Source: Pleurodeles waltl (taxonomy: Eukaryota; Chordata; Amphibia; Caudata; Salamandridae). Taken from it: a DNA stretch of 64,000 nucleotides. The notes beneath the pieces are model-generated. The model was not told the origin of the DNA, made no database searches, and worked only from the letters and a program-made list of their open reading frames with translations. The stretch is taken from the NCBI RefSeq assembly GCF_031143425.1, contig NC_090444.1, positions 59,081,533-59,145,532 of the forward strand, read 5' to 3'. Of this stretch, positions 12,064-22,262 are shown one piece after another (the stretch's first letter is position 1; each line of letters opens with the position of its first letter). A program made the position numbers and the translations under genes.

Positions 12064-12942
12064 CCAGGGGTGCAGCCACGCAGCGGCCGCCATTAAGAAG
12101 GGGAGGTGGGAGGGAGGAGCAGCTGGGAGGCGGGAGCAGTGGGCGAATGGGGGCACAAGGGGGGCAGGGCTGCAGGGACACAGCGGCGGGAAGGGTAAAA
12201 AGAACGTCTTAGAAGAGCCGATAACGTGTGGAAAGTGAGCGCAAGGCAAAAAAGAGGAAAAGAGGATAAAAAACTAGGAAAAACACAGAAAATGGCACAA
12301 AAGAAAGACAGATACTAGACAAACACACAATACTTACGGAAACCCACTAGACAGCAGGGATGAGGCGCAGGCGGGTGCCTGCGGGTGGTGGAGGGCCTCA
12401 AACTCGCAGCGAGGGTGGGGTAGAGGGCACGGGCACAGTCTGGTGGAGCTGCGCAGCGTGTGCACTGAGCTCTGACCTTAAAAACAGGTCAGGGGTCACT
12501 CTGTGCACCACGCAGTGGCCGGCATTAAGAAGGGGAGGTGGGAGGGAGGAGCAGCCGGGAGGCGGGAGCGGTGGGGAATGGGGGTATGAGGAGGGCGGGG
12601 CTGCAGGGACGCAGCGGCAGAAAGGGTGAAAAGAATGGCTTAGAAAAGCCGAAAACGGGCGGAAAGCGAGCGCAAGGCAAAAAAGAGGAAAAGAGGCTAA
12701 AAAACGAGGTAAAACACAGAAAATCGCACAAAATAAAGACAGATACTAGACAAACACACAATACTTACAGAAACCCACTAGACACCAGGGATGAGGCACA
12801 GGCGGGTGCCTGCGGGTGGTGGAGGGCCTCGAACTCACAGCAGCAGCGAAGGCAGGGTAGAGGGCACGGGCGCAGTCTGGTCGAGCTGCGCGTCATTTGG
12901 AGCGAGCTCTGACCTTAAAAACAGGTCAGGGGTATTTATTTA
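12064..12942 (-). repeat. Tandem 5' UTR monomers of LINE 1
   Basis: CATTAAGAAGGGGAGGTGGG occurs at 12091 and 12523, and ACCTTAAAAACAGGTCAGGG at 12475 and 12912. Two monomers of about 432-437 bp therefore lie head to tail at the LINE 5' end. They are GC- and purine-rich. By analogy with mouse L1 monomers they probably carry the internal promoter. LINE 2 has a single related unit at about 59280-59716. Confidence 0.75.
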
Positions 12943-13365
12943 TGTATCTAGTTTTATACTTGTATAAAGCAGCATGAACAAGGCATCATGCATGCCATGA
13001 CCTTGATTGCATTTTTGTTTGTAAAAAGCAAAGATATAGATTCAGTTCTATTTTTGTTAACAGTATCCTGGCCTGGTTTTCTGTCCAATTGTCACAGAGC
13101 CGACTTCCTTCACTCCCTGCCTAGTCCCCCTTTCTCCAATGGTCCTGTCTCTGACTTCCTGTGAACATTGTTCAGAGCTCAGTGCCAGAGCTCACAGGAC
13201 AAGGACATGACATTAGGTTTACATGTAAACATGGAATTCATTTCTGTTCATTAACTGCTTTTGCTGTGCTGCTGTATTTAGTTTTGTATCCATTTCTGTA
13301 GCTGTGTGAAGTGTGAACAAAGCACCATAAGGCATCAGTGCCCTCTGCAGTGGTGCTAGTGAAGG
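12943..13365. repeat. End of tandem unit A and unit B of the ~0.5 kb dimer
   Basis: 12943-12989 aligns with the end of unit B (TGTATCC...GAACAAAGCACC near 13290-13330). Unit B itself starts at 12990 and repeats the block order of 7466-7918. This shows that LINE 1 inserted inside an existing tandem dimer. Confidence 0.65.
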
Positions 13366-14832
13366 CCATTATACACACACAAACATATGGATCTCAAATT
13401 CCAGTCAGAGAAAGGGAGTTTCTTGAATGTCTATTGTTCAATGTCAGTAAAGGAGGAAAACATTGAATGTTCAAATTTCAGAAATTTAGAACATTCAGAG
13501 ACTAAGAAGTGAATGGAAATCACTAGAGCCTCAAAGGGAAACTTATTATTTTTATAATAACAAAAGAACATGTAAAAAAGAAGCTACAGTTTGGAGTTTG
13601 GAAGTTGTAATTGCCAAAATAGGTGGGGAAGAGCTATCAAAGACAGCTCTGCTACATTGGTCTAGGAATTAAGGAGAATTGAGTTACTGATCACCTGGAA
13701 GGTACACAGTGGAAACCTGGGACAAACAAAGTGGCAAGGTTTCTGTATCCAGAACAAATATAAACAAAGCAAGGCGAGTGTCAGGACTTGAAACCAGGGA
13801 TTTGTTGAAATGTTGCCATAAAACTTGCCATTGGCCAATTGAAAAACACTTTATCACACAGTAGCTTAGTACTAATTGAATGTTTCTTTTGCTGATTCAA
13901 GCCCCTGTGCTGCAGTCCTGCAGCACACCTGCTTGCACTCTGCAAATGCTTGTTGTTTCCGGTCCAGGTTGTTCTGAGTGTCAGTAAGGGTTGTTGTGGT
14001 CCAGTTACCAATAATATCCCTTTTAACCTTTCTCTACTGTCTGATCCTTCGCATCAGCATCACCAGCGCAGAGGAGGCTCAGGAAGGACTGGAAGTCTAC
14101 CAGAATAACCATGGTTGACGAAGCAATCCTTTATACCATCTGTGGTCCCTTTCGATGAAGCGATGACACTGCCCTGCTAGATAGATCTTCAACAACACAA
14201 CTAGCACAGAGTTTCTTTGCAAAAGTAAAGTGAAGCCCATAATCTTATGAGACCAGTCTAAGAGACCCGAAGAGTTTTCGGCTAGGAGAACTAGCCTGTA
14301 TGTTCCAATATAAGAACCCCTGAAGCATGTCTAAGTATATGTTAGGGATAAATGACTCTGGAAGTGGTCCTACCACCCTACGGTGCAGTTTACTTATCTA
14401 CAACACCTTAGACCTATGTATTTGTATTTGTCAGCATTTGCATAGGGACTAATCTTTATACATATTATTCACCATACAACTAGACCAATATGTCCAGCCA
14501 TTGTGCTACATCAGAGGTGATCGGAAAGAGTGTCCAGCTCTGCATCTGTCCAGAGGATGATGAATGAGCCATTGTCATAAAGAAGCTGTTGCAAGAGACC
14601 ACTGATTTTCACAGTGCTCAAAGCATTTAATTGAGATAACTAGCATCTTTGCAAGTCTTTGGTAGTCTCCATCCTTCTACAAGCCGGCTGGATATAGACA
14701 CAAGGAACAGATTCTCAAAATGTTTGAAATCTGATATGGGATGCTCTGCAAGCCCTGGGAGTTCAGCTCACATCTCATTGCATTATTATACATGTGATAA
14801 GCCTTTTAACAGTGAGAAAAATAAATACCAAG
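13366..14832. other. No recognisable gene
   Basis: The stretch is AT-rich with short, unsupported open frames. I see no element ends, splice-flanked exon or RNA gene. Confidence 0.5.
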
Positions 14833-15698
14833 GGGCAGATTTAAGAAAATTGGTGCTGCACCCAGACCAATAGTTTTCTTGCGCCCCTTAGCGCCCCCCT
14901 CCAGCCACCATGTGTGCGCCATATTTAAAATACGCACAAGGTAGGGGGCAATAGCTTCCACATTTTTGACGCTATTGATGTACTGTTCAGGGTTGGAGCC
15001 AAAATCCTGGCACTAACCCTGATTAGAACATTGGAATGCTGGGGGCTCGAGTGAAAACAATGGAGTGCTGCGAGCTTTTACTGGCCGGTAAAAGCCCACA
15101 GCGCCAACATTCCAATGTTCGCTTTGTTCACAGCAACAGCTGTGAACAAAGCCTCACGGAGCCCGAGGGGATTGAAATCCCCTCGGGCTCCGTGAACATT
15201 TTATTTTTTTAATAGAACATTCTGCCCTGAGTGGCAGAATGTTCTAATAGCCGTAGAACCCGCCGTAGCGGGCTCTACCGGCTATTAAAGTCCCTCTCCC
15301 TTGTTAAATGCCCGAGCCGAAGGCTCAGGCATTTAACGCGGGGAGCGGGCCTAAGGCTATAACATTACATAGGGACCCACTGTAACCAATGGTGCACTCC
15401 CTTTTAACGCCTGTTCTGAGCAGGAATTAAAAATGTCACAAAAAATGGCGCAAAGAAGTCTTTTAGATTACTTTGCACCATTTTATCAGCCCCCCTAATG
15501 GGGGAACACCCCCTTGCTTACATTATGCCTGGTGCAGGCATAATGTGGTGCAAGGGGTTACAAAGTAGCACAATGCAAGCATTGTGCCACTTTGTAAATC
15601 AGGTGCAACGATTTTAAACTCATTGAGCCATATTAGCGTTAAAAAAAATGATGCTAGGCTGGCGCAAGGAGGCACTAGGCCCTCCTAAATCTGGGCCC
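14833..15698. mobile_element. Harbinger-like non-autonomous element (866 bp)
   Basis: The left end GGGCAGATTTAAGA and the inverted right end GGGCCCAGATTTAGGA are related. AAG flanks both sides (14830-14832 and 15699-15701), a 3-bp target duplication. The GGGCC-type end plus 3-bp duplication fits PIF/Harbinger derivatives. It has no coding sequence, and its interior contains a striking run of hairpins. Confidence 0.7.
15025..15334. repeat. Array of six consecutive hairpins
   Basis: An outer inverted pair AACATTGGAATG/CATTCCAATGTT spans 15027-15120 and encloses a GCTTTTAC/GTAAAAGC stem. Then come GCTTTGTTCACAG/CTGTGAACAAAGC (15121-15152), an 18-bp stem from CACGGAGCCCGAGGGGAT (15155-15194), TAGAACATTCTGCC/GGCAGAATGTTCTA (15213-15246), an imperfect AATAGCC...GGCTATT stem (15246-15286) and TTAAATGCC...GGCATTTAA (15304-15334). 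Loops are 3-6 bases in the short ones. Confidence 0.9.
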
Positions 15699-15701
15699 AA
15701 G

Positions 15702-16223
15702 TCTTGAAATACAATACAAAGTGATTTCATCTGTATCGACTCACTCCCGAATTGCTGTAGGACTTTTTGTTCGAAACTTCATTGTGGCATCAAAAACGGT
15801 GTCCTCCTGACTCCAGCTTCTGCTTTTTGTCTCATTATGTATTTATTTCCTGCCAAGCGGGCTCTGATCCCAGACCATCTGGAATGTGCTCCACAAGCTT
15901 TCTTCCTCTGCTTCCCCATGTGAGTCTTTGTGCCAACTGGATGAGTACCCAGTGGTACCTCAGCCATATACGGGGCAGTTACTGCCTCCCCACCAGGGTA
16001 TGAGAAGACTAACTCATTGCAGTTCAAGCATCTATCCCTGCACACTGGCAAAGGAGCACCCTGTACCTTGTGGTAACACTCGATTAGACCCCCATATCTG
16101 GGGCACATCTCCTTCTTCTGGGTTGCTTATGGTGGGTGGCCGCTCCAGTGTGGTTTGTGGCCTAGATCTGGTGTCTATACAATTTGGATGGTGGTCAGTG
16201 GCACTATAATGTGCATGAGAGGA
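15702..16223. other. No recognisable gene
   Basis: Open frames exist on both strands (about 15767-16209), but none resembles a known protein and they lack splice or family support. Confidence 0.5.
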
Positions 16224-18956
16224 TGTAGGAAACTGGTTTAAATCCCGCTCTCAAATTCCTTGTAATATGACACAAACCAATTAAAATTAAATTGAAGGCA
16301 ATGTGTAAAGGTTTTAAGCAGTGCATACACAGTAGAAATAGGTCACACAGACCACAATGAAATCGCACAACCAATTTTAAAGCAAAGAGAAATGTTTTAT
16401 GAGTAAAATTAGACCAAAATTACAAAAATCTAATACCGGGAATGGGAGATATGAATTTTAAAAAATGTAAGTGAAAACAGTGCTAAAAAGCACCAACACA
16501 AAGTTATAATCCAAAAAGGGACTTTCTCACTTTTTCAAAGAAAAAGTTGCCTCCATGTGGGACCAATGTGAAATGGTAGCTACTCCTTGGGAACTGCTAG
16601 TCAGATACCCGCTGTAGGTTGCTCTAGCTAAGGCTCTAGAGCTTTTGAGGTGTTTGCTTGAAAATGTTTCATAGTCCCAAAGCAGAAAAGGACTGTTGTT
16701 TTTTCAGAAATACTGGATCCTTTTGGGGGGATGAATATGAAATGTAATCAGACGCCGTGGAACTGTCAGTTGGGTTCTTTTCATAACAAGTCCCTTGGCT
16801 CTGAAGATTTGCAGCAAAGGTTTTCAAAAGTTTCTAACCACATGAGTACACTTCTAAACACCCCAAGGACTCCTGAGGAGGAACCTAAAGACTGTCAGGT
16901 TGACATACAGCGGACACCAGTGACGTCTAGTTCAAGTTCCAGTTGCCACTTGTCACCTGCTAGGAACTGGAGGGAAATGTCTCCTACAGCCACACGGGAG
17001 GTCAGGCAGCTGACCCTTGGAGACCAATGCTTTGTCCTGGGTACAGGTCCAGCCTTCGAAGAACTCCTTGCCGGTCCCAAATAGCAGGTACAATCCTCTT
17101 CTGTTCTTCTGCATGTCTAGAAAGTGTACATTAAATGCTATTAGTGGATCTGCAGCACTCAATGTACCACCCAATAAAGTACCACTTAAAAAACTTATCT
17201 CAGACCTGCCAGTGAAGCTTTAGTGCAGTTTTAAGCTATAATTTCCACCTGGCAGAAATAGCCTTTTGCCAATCCGAATCCTTCCTTTTGCTTCATATAA
17301 GTCACACCCAAAGCAGGCCGTAACCACTTGTATGGCAGGGTTCATGGTATTTAAAAAGTGTAACATTTATAGTTAAGTTTTCATGTCCTAGAGTGAAAAA
17401 CTCCTAAAGTCGTTTTTCAATGTTACAAGGCTGTCTACCCCATAGACCAACATTGAGTTACCTTAGTACACTTAATAAGTGATAACTTTTGTTTGGGGAG
17501 AGATAGACAATTGGTTCTTCCACATAATTAAATTGTTCTTTAAAATACACTTTCATGGTAAAGTCTGATTTTAAGTTACTATTCTGATATGCCTTTCGGA
17601 CAGTGTCCAGAATCAAAAAACTGTGAATGGCTCTCCTATGGTGTCTTGTGTATTACAGACATGAAAACAAAAGGGTGTTGGGTGTGGGACAGGGTGTTGC
17701 TCATCTGAGGATGTCCTGAGGGCAGTGCACAGCCCTTCATTAGCTTCGAAGACCTTGGCCATCCCCTTCATGACTTCTAAGGACTGCCTGCCCTGCCTCT
17801 GAAAAATGCAGCTCACAACTAGGCCTACTTGCCTTTTGTTACCCCAGACCATTAGAGTCGAAAGCAGGGAAGGGTTAAGGTTAGACAAAGGGGGCATCTC
17901 CTAGCCATATAATGGCACCGGTGATAAAAGTGGCACCTTCAGATCTTCTTAGCAGAACATTCCTGCATCTGTGGAAGATTCAGAAGGACTGTCCTTCAGT
18001 CTAAAGAAGGAAGACTGGACCTACTTGCCTTGAGCCCAGGATCCTCAGAAGTGACTCTGTCTGAGGTACAGGGACACAGGCTTCCAGAGGCCTTCCCTGC
18101 AACTACCCAGCTGACCAGCACAATTGGACCTGCCTGAGCCCTGCGGTTGGCGTAATCTATAGTGAGTCCTAGTCCCCAGGAGATCCCCCTGAGGTCCTGG
18201 ATCCTTGTATGGCATCTTACTCTACTCCGTCTGCTGCAAAACGGAGTTAAAGGTAAAAATCAAGAAGAGTGGGGATATGCACAAGTAGGCTGCTTGAGTC
18301 AGCTAGAATCACAACGTCTCTCCCTAAGCAAAGTTCTGATGGTGAATGGGTCGTCGCACCAACAGAGACCACTTGCATCTGCCACCAATGCGAAGCTCTA
18401 GTGCTGACCTGCTCCCTGCGCCAACTACAGCCTCCTTTCCGCTTCTGTCAAAGCAAAGCCCCGGAGCTGAGGCTCCTTGTGTGGCCCTGGACTTTGAGAA
18501 GGTAAACTCTTCACTGGAATGAACCTAGTCCCTGTATCCAACCCACACTCAGTTTGAACTTGTGACTTTGGCTCGGTCCAGCGTGACCAGATAGCTGTGT
18601 GTTGCACTTTGTGCTTTTTGGCGCTATTTTAACCTAAGACTTGAAAAACTCATAACTCTACTTCTACTTATTGTATTCTTGTCATTTTGGTGTCATGTTA
18701 TTTGCTAAGGTTTGTTCTAGTATTCTAAATTAGCTTGTGTTTTTATTGTATCATATTCTCACTTTATTACTGTTTAAGTGCTGCATAAATACTTTACACA
18801 TTACCTCTAAGTTAAGCCTGACTGCTTTTTATGCCAAGCTACCAGATAGTTAAACACACATTTATTTAGTGACTTTTGTGGTTCATCCTGACAAGGATTG
18901 TATTTCTAATTTGAATGGGGCTTCAACCCAATCAACCACTATCCCAATTTCATACA
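16224..18956. mobile_element. Probable solo LTR of a long-LTR gypsy-like element
   Basis: It starts TGTAGGAAACTGG and ends CCAATTTCATACA, giving TG...CA termini and a 2.7-kb length like the other LTRs here. The 3' part (18600-18950), with AACCTAAGACTTGAAAAACT, GTGCTGCATAAATACTTTAC and GTGGTTCATCCTGACAAGG, has the character of repeated newt LTR sequence as I recall it. Flanks GAGGA and GTGAT do not form a good target duplication, so the boundaries are tentative. No gag or pol is present. Confidence 0.5.
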
Positions 18957-19377
18957 GTGATTGTCCCAAGTTATATCAATACTTGTATGTCACCTGTGCC
19001 TTCACATTGTTATCAGTACACCTCACATGGACATGGCTGACTGGCTGTCTTACTGTAGTATGTATCGGGGATTTCCTGATTCAGATGGGATTCGAAAGTC
19101 CTCAGATGTGTTACAAGGAAAAAATGATCCAAAAGAAACATTACACTCCTTTGCTGGAATTATTGTGCAGGAAGCACGCCCTGTGCAACATGACTTATTA
19201 GGCATGTCCCTTAGCGACCTAGCGTACAAAGGCCCTGGACCCACACATACATTTGGTTGTCACTGTACCAAACACCAAAAAAAAGTATACTTTATAGAAA
19301 GGTAATGATTTTGTAATTGCTATTTATTACACTACTTTTATATGCTTAATTAATTGTTTTTTCCATTTCTCAATCAG
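18957..19377 (+). other. Intron sequence upstream of the GPCR exon
   Basis: It contains a 114-codon open frame (18961-19305) that I do not recognise and that lacks a first transmembrane helix, so it is not the missing first exon. It ends with a pyrimidine-rich tract and the acceptor TTTCTCAATCAG at 19366-19377. Confidence 0.5.
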
Positions 19378-20327
19378 CTAGCATAGTAACGATAGCCGTC
19401 TTTTGGAAGGGAAAGCTGGACCTTTCCAAATCCATCATCTTTTACCTTGTGGCACTGGCCGTAGCCAACTTCCTCTTGATTCTTGTGGTCACAGTCTTCA
19501 GGGACATCTTCTACTTTTATGTCAACATCTCATTGTGGTGGCCACGGCCTTCCTGTGGGGTCAGCAACTGGATCTACTTCACATGTGTGTACTCCCTCAC
19601 TTGGCTCACCGTGGCTTTCACCTTTGACCGGTATGTCATTGTGTGCTGCAGTAAACTGAAGCTTGTGTACTGCACTGCCAAGACCACGCAGCGGGTAATA
19701 CTTTGCGTCTACACCGGCGCCTTTCTCATGGCTATGCCCACATTTTTTATCTACGTGCCAGTCCCAACGGTGGGGCCCAATGGGACGTCCAAGGACATCT
19801 GCACCATCCGAAAAGACCTGAATAAGATCCCCATCTTGTCCGTCTACGACCACTTCCAAACAACTGTCTGGATTGTGATCCCACTTGTTTCACTAATGCT
19901 CACCAATGGCCTGACTGTGTGGAACATTGTCATTACAACAAGGGTCCGCCAGGGGTTAAAGAGTGCAGTAGCCACTAAAAGACAGGATGACCCTGAGATG
20001 GCCCGACGCAGGAGGTCCATCATGCTCCTTGCTTTGATTACCATCTCTTTCCTAGGCCATTGGCTCCCAAAGATGATCATCAAAGTGGTGGAGAGGCTTA
20101 CCTACCCTCCAGTCAACCGATACAATTTCTACCACCCTGTGAATGTGGTCAGGATGCTCGCCAACATGCTGATCGTCCTCAGCTCCTTCAGCAACATGTG
20201 CATTTATGCCCTAACTATTGAAAAGTTCAGGAAGGAGCTGATACGGGGAGCCAAGTCTGTCATTTCTGCTGTCTGCAAACCACCTCAACCCCCATCATTA
20301 AAAAATGTAGAGATTTTTACTACCTAA
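19378..20327 (+). CDS. GPR139-like class A G-protein-coupled receptor, terminal coding exon
   Basis: The exon encodes 315 residues after a split codon and ends in TAA. It begins near the end of TM1 or in intracellular loop 1 (SIVTIAVFWKGKLDLSK). TM2 is FYLVALAVANFLLILVV. The TM3 cysteine (PSCGV) pairs with an ECL2 cysteine (KDICTI). TM3 ends in FTFDRYVIVCC, the DRY motif. TM5 surrounds TVWIVIPLVSLMLTNGL, then a basic third loop with DPEMARRRRS, TM6 with GHWLP, and TM7 with SSFSNMCIYAL before a C-tail. N-glycosylation sites are VNIS and PNGT. The AFTFDR, TVWNIVI and FRKEL patterns fit the GPR139-like group, which is expanded in amphibians. NPxxY is absent. The preceding exon, which should encode the N-terminus and TM1, is not recognisable in the window. 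No stop or frameshift is seen, so it is probably functional. It should act at the plasma membrane; the ligand is unknown. Confidence 0.88.
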
Positions 20328-20473
20328 GCAGGCAATGTGATGGTGACTGTGGGTACAATTGGCTGAAGGTGGTCTGCAGGTAGAACCAGTTGGTCATGCA
20401 GAATTGAGCAGAGAGTGTGCTGTAGGGCGTTGCTCATCACACACACTACCTTTCATAGTTTTACAAGTACTTA

Positions 20474-20626
20474 GGGCCTGATTTAGAGTTTGACAGACAA
20501 ATGTGACGGATATCCTTTCCACCATATTATGATTCCCTTAGGATATAATGGGATCATAATAAGGCGGACGGGATATCCATCAAGTTTGGGATGGAGTAAC
20601 CCCATCTGCCAAAATTAATCAGGCCC
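20474..20626. mobile_element. Short Harbinger-like MITE (153 bp)
   Basis: The ends are GGGCCTGATTTAGAGTTTG and, inverted, GGGCCTGATTAATTTTGGC. TTA flanks both sides (20471-20473 and 20627-20629). An internal near-palindrome (GGATATCC... to ...GGATATCC) spans most of the element. It lies 150 bp downstream of the GPCR stop, in the likely 3' UTR or flank. Confidence 0.85.
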
Positions 20627-21897
20627 TTAGTCCTTCATGAAACACTGTGTGCTTTGACAACGGTTCTCCAAATGATGGGCATGAGATAGAGAAATAACCT
20701 TCAACAATTCTTCACGGGATGCAGAAGGATACCCAAGATTGGGTGAGAATGGCTTGCATTTACATGTCATAAACCGGATGTGAAATTTTCAGAACATATA
20801 TGAAATGGCAGTAGGCCACTACTCATCTAGAGGTCACAATTCTATTTGTTGTTGGAAATTTCTTTACATCTTTCAAGAAAGCCAATCCCATACGTTTAGT
20901 GCAGCCAAGCATACATGTTGTGGGCTATGAGACATGAATAGTCTTTTAATACTTGGTTATCAACATGCATGATGCACCTGAGTTAAAATGCATACCAAAA
21001 GTTTTCTGGGCAAGCAAATAACAGTCCCTGATTCATAGAACAAGTATCATCAGCTATTAACACTCCCCGATGGTACTTGCGGCCAAAGAAAATCCACACA
21101 CAAGGCAGATGTCCTCAGTGAACATGCTGTCTGAGGTGAAGGATAAAGAATGCAATATCCTCAAAGTTTGGGTCATACAACATTTGTACATCTAAACATT
21201 AGTGGCACCTGAAAACACAAACAATTAATTTCTACTACTTTAACATTTAACATAACTTGTATATTTAAAGAGCAGTGGTACTACTGTGTCAATGAATGTG
21301 GCAGTACTACTTCACAGCACAGAAATCTTACCTGTTAGGAACAGTTCACAGCTGGTGCGATTATTGCACCTTTAAATGAGGAAAAACACATAAAACATTT
21401 CAATAGGTTCAATCTCCATCACCAAATACAATATTGCAATTGCAGGACTCGTATGACAGGGATAGTCCCTACCTTCTCTAAGTCAAACCACTAATGGTAA
21501 AAATGCTAATATAAGGGTGAAACTAGGTGTGGAAACTTCCAACCAGGAGAAGATGTTTGTCCCGAAAAAAATGTTTTCTAAAAAAAAAGGTGAAAAAAGT
21601 GAAGGTACATTTGCACATTAACCCTCAGCATAAAGTGCAATATTGTTTTGATTGAAAAATAGGAGGGTTCAGGATTAGGTGTATACTGAAAAATACGTGA
21701 TGTCTACAGCTTTTGGCACCAAGTCATAGGATTTTTAAGAATCAAAAAACATTAGAAATGTATTACAAGTTTAAACTTGCACAACTTCTCTGTGTTTTAG
21801 GATCTAGAGCTGACTAAATATCCCTTCTGATAGATTCAATAGAAAAATGAGAAGAGGAAACCGTAAAGTATTTGTAAAAGTAAACATTAACACATAC
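20627..21897. other. No recognisable gene
   Basis: AT-rich sequence downstream of the GPCR exon. I see no element ends or coding exon; part may be GPCR 3' UTR. Confidence 0.5.
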
Positions 21898-22262
21898 ATA
21901 TGCTGCTGAATATATTTAAAAGAGAAAAATGCATTAATCTCAAATAAAAGCAAATAAGGATGAACAAGTAGGCTATAAGTGTGGATACAAAAGAGAGAGT
22001 TAAAAGAAAATAAAAATAGAAAATATAGATACTGATGAGCATATTAAAAAAAAAAACATGAATCCCAAATAAAAGTGTATGAGAATGAAAAAGCAGGCTA
22101 GAAGTGTGGATACAAAAGAGAGAGGTTAAAGAAGATATATATATATATTTATACTGCTGAACATATTTAAAAGAGAAAAATGCCTACATTCCCAATAAAA
22201 GCAAATAAGGAAGAAAAAGCAGGCTAGAAGTTTGGATACAAAAAAAGACAGTTTAAAGGAAA
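21898..22262. repeat. Three tandem copies of a ~124-bp unit
   Basis: GCTGCTGAATATATTTAAAA (21902), ACTGATGAGCATATTAAAAA (about 22031) and ACTGCTGAACATATTTAAAA (about 22152) start successive units. Each continues through AATAAAAG, GCAGGCTAGAAGT-like and GGATACAAAA blocks. A short (AT)n tract lies between units 2 and 3. Confidence 0.85.

Larger units (their letters stand above)
8018..12249 (-). pseudogene. LINE 1 ORF2: endonuclease and reverse transcriptase, broken
   Basis: Order on the minus strand: a Pro/Ala-rich N-terminus; a Cys motif TCRNCSFTC near 11880; AP endonuclease from LSCILLNTRSV (about 11825) with FLTETWMNPS; then reverse transcriptase from FPESWKHAEINALL and NYRPISLLSF (about 10345) through SQSGFRRNHSTKTA and LSAAFDTVCHH. 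The hAT insertion lies just before RT motif C. On the far side motif C reads YAND (about 8790), not YADD. The C-terminal part (8671-8018) still contains LGFILDS and MTQQVNAV but changes frame repeatedly. In the family this protein nicks target DNA and primes reverse transcription on it. The frameshifts, the insertion and the altered YADD make it inactive. Confidence 0.85.
7921..12942 (-). mobile_element. L2/CR1-group LINE, near full length (LINE 1)
   Basis: Read on the minus strand, this begins with two ~432-bp GC-rich 5' UTR monomers, then endonuclease, then reverse transcriptase. It ends in a 3' UTR with AAAGTGCGCTACTCACC-like sequence (plus strand) and a short TGAT-type tail at 7921-7945. 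The flanks share TGTATC (7915-7920 and 12943-12948), a candidate target duplication. A hAT-like element (8817-9872) interrupts it, leaving about 3.96 kb of LINE. The clade is assigned from the LNTRSVHKHA endonuclease start and the NYRPISLLSF RT motif, both typical of CR1/L2 elements. Confidence 0.85.

Noticed and set aside
15767..16209. Overlapping open frames on both strands
   Set aside because: No recognisable protein and no gene signals.
18961..19305. 114-codon open frame just upstream of the GPCR exon, considered as its first exon
   Set aside because: It has no clear TM1, ends at a stop before the acceptor at 19377, and resembles no GPCR N-terminus.
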